Source of the DNA: Mucilaginibacter_A sp041088075
GTDB lineage: Bacteria; Bacteroidota; Bacteroidia; Sphingobacteriales; Sphingobacteriaceae
Reading direction: 5' to 3'
Length of the DNA: 64,000 nucleotides
NCBI RefSeq assembly: GCF_041088075.1
Contig: NZ_JBGCVY010000025.1
Span: 1 to 64,000 of the forward strand
This document shows, piece after piece, positions 60,615 to 64,000 of this stretch. Positions within the stretch are counted from its first letter, which is position 1, and each line of letters opens with the position of its first letter. A program made the position numbers and the translations under genes. The notes beneath the pieces are model-generated. The model worked only from the letters and a program-made list of their open reading frames with translations. It had not been told where the DNA came from and made no database searches.

Positions 60615-62729
60615 ATGAAAAATACTTTTTTTATTGCCGAAAGCCCGTTTGTATTGTTGCTGATGCATCTTTTATCAGGTATTTTTCTGAGCGTAGTTTT
60701 TTCTTTTGGAAATATTTTACCGTTACTACTAACATGTATTTTTACAATTTCGTTTATATTTTGTATTTTAAATTGGAAATATGCCGATTGGAAAATCTAC
60801 CGAAAAGCCTGGATTGGCGGCATTTTGATCTATCTATTTTTGTTTTTGTTGGGGATTTTTTTAGCCGAAAAAAATAAAGAAATCAACAACAGCAATCATT
60901 TTTCCAAACAAAAAGCAACAAGTTTATTAGTTACTATTATTCAGGAACCAAAACAAACCGGCAACGTTGTGCGCTTTAATACTTTGGTTACGCATACTTC
61001 TTTTAATGGCAAAATTTCAGTGTCTTCCGGAAGTATGTTGGTTGCTTTGAAATTGGATTCTTCTCAAAAAAACAATTTCAATTATGGCGATGAATTTTTG
61101 GTTCCAAACCAATACAAGCCCATTGATGCCCCTTTTAACCCAGCCGAATTTAATTACAAGTTATGGCTGCAGCATCAAAATATTTATTTTCAAACTTTTC
61201 TCAATCCAAACCAATATCAACTGATTACAACCAATCGCGGCAACCCGATTATTGCTTATGCACTTGCAATCCGAAAAAAGTTGGTTCAAAAGTACCAGAA
61301 ATATTTGCACGATCCTGATGCTTTGTCGGTTGCTTCGACCTTAATTTTGGGTTACCGTGCCGATTTAAGTACCGATGTTTTGCAGGCTTATTCTAAAACC
61401 GGAACCATCCACGTCCTTTCCGTTTCAGGGATGCACGTGGCGTTGGTATATCTGATTATCAACTTATTACTTCGTTTTTTAAACCGTAAAAGAAGCGGTG
61501 TTTTGCTAAAAGCATTCATCTCCATTTTGCTGATTTGGGTTTATGCTTTGGTTACCGGTTTTTCGCCTGCCGTTTGCCGCGCCGCGGTGATGATTACGTT
61601 TGTGATTGTTGGAAGAACTTACAACCGGCATATCAGTATGCTTAACATTTTGCTGGTTTCGGCTTTTGTGCTGCTTTTGTACAATCCAAACTTTGTTACC
61701 GATGTTGGTTTTCAACTTTCCTATTTGGCCGTTGTCGGGTTGATTATCTTGCAACCAATTATCGAAAATTTATTAGAATTTAAACATCAATTTGCAAGAA
61801 GGGTTTGGTCGCTTTTATCCGTTTCTCTGGCGGCGCAATTGATCACCTTTCCAGTTAGTGTATTTTACTTTCACCAGTTTCCGGTTTATTTTTTGCTGAG
61901 CAATTTGTTTATCGTGCTGCCTTCTGCCTTAATTATGTATGTTGGAATTGCTTTCCTTTTCGTGCCAGATATTCCTGTAATTGCAAAACCGCTTGCTTTT
62001 GTTTTGGAAAAAAGTATTGTTGGGATGAACCAGGGTTTAAGTTGGATTGAACATCTTCCTTTCGGAAGTTGGAACAAACTTTGGATCACCGTTCCCGAAT
62101 ATTTAATCTTGTACACCATCATCGTTTGTCTGTTCGTCTGGCTGGTTCATCGTAAAAGCTTATTGCTGCAAGTTGGTGCTGTTTTTACCACACTTTTTTT
62201 AGTGTCCTTTTCTTACAAAAAGATACAAGCGCAACAGCAGGATGAAATTGTATTTCTAAACTTGCGTAAAAATTGTGGTATTGTTTTTAAAAATGGGAAC
62301 GAGGCCGTGGTTTTTACCGACTTAAAAACTTCCGACAAAAGCTTTCAATATTCGGTACAACCTTATTTAGATAGTTGTAAATCAACCAAAGTTAGCTTTG
62401 TAAATTCCGACAAAAATTTTACCAATGCTGTTTTTAGCAAGCAAAATAAGTTGGTCCAATTTAAAAACCAATTAATCTTTGTGGCCGATAAAGGTTTTGA
62501 ACAGCAATCTTTTTCGCAAAAAATAAAAGTGGATGCTGTTTTTATCACCCAAAATCCAAAGATTGACCTCGCCCAAATTTCTAAAAACCTAATCTTCGAC
62601 AGGCTAATCGTTGCTTCGGACAATGGCGATTACCTCATCCAAAAACTAACCGGAGAAGCTGCTGCCGATGGCCGAAAAATAATTGTTTTGAAACGTAACA
62701 AAGCGTTTCTGTTGCAGTCTAACCTTTAA
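60615..62729 (+). CDS. comEC: ComEC/Rec2 DNA-uptake channel
   Basis: A 704-residue polytopic protein. An N-terminal DUF4131-like part (TM pair, then OB-like region about 95-200) is followed by the competence domain with 'IHVLSVSGMHVALVYLI' (about 267-283) and GFSPAVCRAAVMI. The last ~150 residues look like a decayed metallo-beta-lactamase domain without the HxHxDH site. It would carry single-stranded DNA across the inner membrane. It forms a two-gene unit with the HhH barrel protein. It holds three exact sister-motif copies (60994, 62425, 62533) and three near-matches (60663, 61486, 62176). Confidence 0.92.
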   Translation: MKNTFFIAESPFVLLLMHLLSGIFLSVVFSFGNILPLLLTCIFTISFIFCILNWKYADWKIYRKAWIGGILIYLFLFLLGIFLAEKNKEINNSNHFSKQKATSLLVTIIQEPKQTGNVVRFNTLVTHTSFNGKISVSSGSMLVALKLDSSQKNNFNYGDEFLVPNQYKPIDAPFNPAEFNYKLWLQHQNIYFQTFLNPNQYQLITTNRGNPIIAYALAIRKKLVQKYQKYLHDPDALSVASTLILGYRADLSTDVLQAYSKTGTIHVLSVSGMHVALVYLIINLLLRFLNRKRSGVLLKAFISILLIWVYALVTGFSPAVCRAAVMITFVIVGRTYNRHISMLNILLVSAFVLLLYNPNFVTDVGFQLSYLAVVGLIILQPIIENLLEFKHQFARRVWSLLSVSLAAQLITFPVSVFYFHQFPVYFLLSNLFIVLPSALIMYVGIAFLFVPDIPVIAKPLAFVLEKSIVGMNQGLSWIEHLPFGSWNKLWITVPEYLILYTIIVCLFVWLVHRKSLLLQVGAVFTTLFLVSFSYKKIQAQQQDEIVFLNLRKNCGIVFKNGNEAVVFTDLKTSDKSFQYSVQPYLDSCKSTKVSFVNSDKNFTNAVFSKQNKLVQFKNQLIFVADKGFEQQSFSQKIKVDAVFITQNPKIDLAQISKNLIFDRLIVASDNGDYLIQKLTGEAAADGRKIIVLKRNKAFLLQSNL

Positions 62730-62810
62730 AATTAACGCTGCAATTAGAAATAAAAAATTAACTTGCATCTTTACAAAAAGAATGATTACTTTATAAAAAA
62801 TTAATTAGAC

Positions 62811-63452
62811 ATGAACATTTTCAAAAACGCAGCACTCGCTTTAGCCCTTACCGCTATCGGTTTTACAGCCAGTGCACAAAAAATTTTTACTGAAGGCATT
62901 ATAAATTATGATGTAAGTACAAATGGCAAACAGAATGAAGCTAAGACTTTTTTTAAGGGCGATTCTTCTTCCTATCAATCTCAAATGGGCCCTGCCAACA
63001 TTAATATATTGTCTAATGTAAAAGGCAATTACATGGCATTTTTGGTAGATGTACCGGTTGCATCAATGAAAAAAGCTGCGGTTTTGACACCGGCAGACAT
63101 AGAGCAAATGAAAGACCAGGAACCAAATTTTACGTTTACACCAACTTCGGAAACCCAAACTATTGCTGGCTTTAACTGCAAAAAAGTATTGGCTAAGGAT
63201 AGCAAAAGTGGTTCAACTTCTGATGTTTGGGTTACCAATGATATTACCGTTCCTGCCAATAATTCAACTAAATACTTTGCTAATGCAGGTGGCTATCCGG
63301 TAAAATTCACAATTATGCAAGGAGGCCAGACGGTACAGGTTACTTTAAAATCTATCGTAGCCGAAAAAGTTAAACCCGGAACATTTGGAATCCCGAAAGA
63401 TTTTGACAGGATAACTTTTCAAGAGTTAATGTCTATGGGCGGCGGAAGATAA
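62811..63452 (+). CDS. Hypothetical exported protein, DUF4412-like
   Basis: A 213-residue protein with a signal peptide ending ASAQK. The layout ('FTEGIINYDV', 'FKGDSSSYQSQMG', 'AGFNCKKVLAKD...VWVTND', PVKF) resembles GLPGLI/DUF4412-type periplasmic proteins of Bacteroidota, whose role is unknown. Monocistronic, followed by a terminator. Confidence 0.7.
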   Translation: MNIFKNAALALALTAIGFTASAQKIFTEGIINYDVSTNGKQNEAKTFFKGDSSSYQSQMGPANINILSNVKGNYMAFLVDVPVASMKKAAVLTPADIEQMKDQEPNFTFTPTSETQTIAGFNCKKVLAKDSKSGSTSDVWVTNDITVPANNSTKYFANAGGYPVKFTIMQGGQTVQVTLKSIVAEKVKPGTFGIPKDFDRITFQELMSMGGGR

Positions 63453-63478
63453 GTTTTGCAAAAAAATGTTTTAAAACA

Positions 63479-63513
63479 AGAAAGCCTGAGGGAAATCCCT
63501 TCAGGCTTTTTTT
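63479..63513 (+). terminator. Intrinsic terminator
   Basis: AAGCCTGAGGG and CCCTTCAGGCTT form the stem around AAAT, followed by a T-run. Confidence 0.92.
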
Positions 63514-63535
63514 GTTATTGGTCAAACTTGTTTCG

Positions 63536-63862
63536 TTACAAGATAAGGATCAAAAGCAAAATGATAATGATGATGGCGCCAACAGACAGGTAAATGCCGC
63601 CGCCCAAGCCGCGGGCCTGCGCTTTCATACTTTTCAATTCGGATTTTAATTCCTTTTTTTCTTCTTTGCTCAGTTGCGATTTGTCCATCGCTTTGATCTC
63701 TTCCACACGCGTTTTGATCGCTTGCAGTTTAGCTTCTTTTTGTGCTTCGGTCAAAGTAATTTCCTTTGCGGCGGGTTCTGTAATTACGGTAGCAGCTTTC
63801 AACTGGTTTGCAGAAAATGTCAGCATTAAAGCGGTCGTCAATAAATAAACTTTCTTTTTCAT
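63536..63862 (-). CDS. Hypothetical exported protein with C-terminal membrane helix
   Basis: A 108-residue protein: signal peptide (MKKKVYLLTTAL...LKAAT), a Lys/Glu-rich coiled coil (about 40-85) and a C-terminal hydrophobic tail (about 88-108). ATG 63862 is chosen over the in-frame TTG two codons upstream. I recognise no family; such small proteins may sit in the inner membrane with the coil in the periplasm. Two TAnnTTTG-like boxes (63935-63942, 63955-63962, minus strand) lie upstream. 63869-64000 has nothing else visible. Confidence 0.6.
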   Translation of the reverse strand: MKKKVYLLTTALMLTFSANQLKAATVITEPAAKEITLTEAQKEAKLQAIKTRVEEIKAMDKSQLSKEEKKELKSELKSMKAQARGLGGGIYLSVGAIIIIILLLILIL

Positions 63863-64000
63863 AATCAAATTGTTTTTGGGTAATTGTGAGAATAAATAAA
63901 TGTAAAATTAAATGAATTGTTTTTACGATGGTCCCAAATTTAAGTTGTAATTATCAAATATACGTTCAATTGTTCCTTATTAATTAAGCGTTGTAAAACT

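Noticed and set aside
60615..62729. comEC as a truncated pseudogene
   Set aside because: The frame is intact over 704 codons and the C-terminal part, though lacking metal-site residues, is full length for Bacteroidota ComEC proteins as I know them.
1..64000. The dispersed motif as a Chi or KOPS-type oriented site
   Set aside because: Copies occur in both orientations in similar numbers and often as inverted pairs. Oriented replication or recombination signals should favour one strand along a replichore.
1..64000. CRISPR array
   Set aside because: The repeats are scattered, vary in spacing from 30 bp to kilobases, occur inside genes and lack spacers. No cas gene is present.

Overview
The window looks like a chromosomal segment of a Bacteroidota bacterium, most likely family Sphingobacteriaceae (Pedobacter/Mucilaginibacter-like). 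Support comes from the gene families (Bacteroidota-type short RpoD, DUF2851, DUF47, 979-residue AlaRS, futalosine menaquinone genes, TlpA with an N-terminal DUF4369-like region), from TAnnTTTG-type -7 promoter boxes, from weak Shine-Dalgarno sites, and from TTG starts that are the only way to include conserved N-termini. Nearly all of it is core, vertically inherited-looking DNA. I see no prophage, insertion sequence, integrase or CRISPR array.

Layout. 0-2.6 kb: PspC-like, DUF2851 and DUF47 proteins (minus). 2.8-8.7 kb: tripartite efflux operon (TolC-type, RND pump, membrane-fusion lipoprotein). 8.8-9.6 kb: tRNA-Arg(TCT), a small orphan protein whose coupled partner gene seems lost, and a nested repeat array. 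9.6-15.4 kb: HAD phosphatase, SRAP protein, diheme cytochrome c, and the mqnE / phosphatase / mqnA futalosine cluster. 15.5-20.7 kb: sulfur amino-acid block (trans-sulfuration enzyme, SAM riboswitch plus a Cys-rich leader peptide, metY, metX, hom). 21-24 kb: glycan genes (GT87, GT2, deacetylase). 25-33.5 kb: TMEM175 channel, 2-oxoacid dehydrogenase E2, cinA, lptD, amidase, MCE protein. 33.8-42.8 kb: rnz, STAS protein, purC, phoH, SAM-dependent nucleosidase-like protein, MsbA-type ABC exporter, beta-CASP nuclease. 42.9-50.8 kb: EF-Tu domain-3-like mini-protein, serA/serC, rpe, rpoD, RluA, response regulator, TlpA. 50.8-55.4 kb: gatB and alaS. 56-62.7 kb: MerR, lipid kinase, phosphoesterase, and an operon of an HhH/outer-membrane barrel protein with comEC.

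The dominant unexplained signal is a 12-bp motif, TAAAAGAAGCAT, that I find 41 times exactly on both strands. Sister versions (TAAAAGAAGTAT, TAAAAACAGTAT, TAAAAACAGCAT) add about 25 more, giving roughly one per kb. It lies between genes, often as inverted pairs forming hairpins and as the core of ~160-bp MITE-like elements. It also lies singly inside many unrelated protein-coding genes, in several reading frames. Intergenic copies carry a second AT-rich box (CACCAATTTTTA) about half to one helical turn away. This architecture resembles DNA-uptake sequences (USS/DUS) of Pasteurellaceae and Neisseriaceae. The same window encodes ComEC, directly preceded by an outer-membrane barrel with a ComEA-like helix-hairpin-helix region. 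A self-recognising natural-transformation system in this lineage is the main hypothesis to test.

A second notable system is upstream of metY. A SAM-I riboswitch is followed by a 31-codon leader ORF ending Met-Cys-Cys-Cys-stop. Its Cys codons form one arm of a hairpin that competes with a downstream pairing, which suggests tandem SAM and cysteine control.
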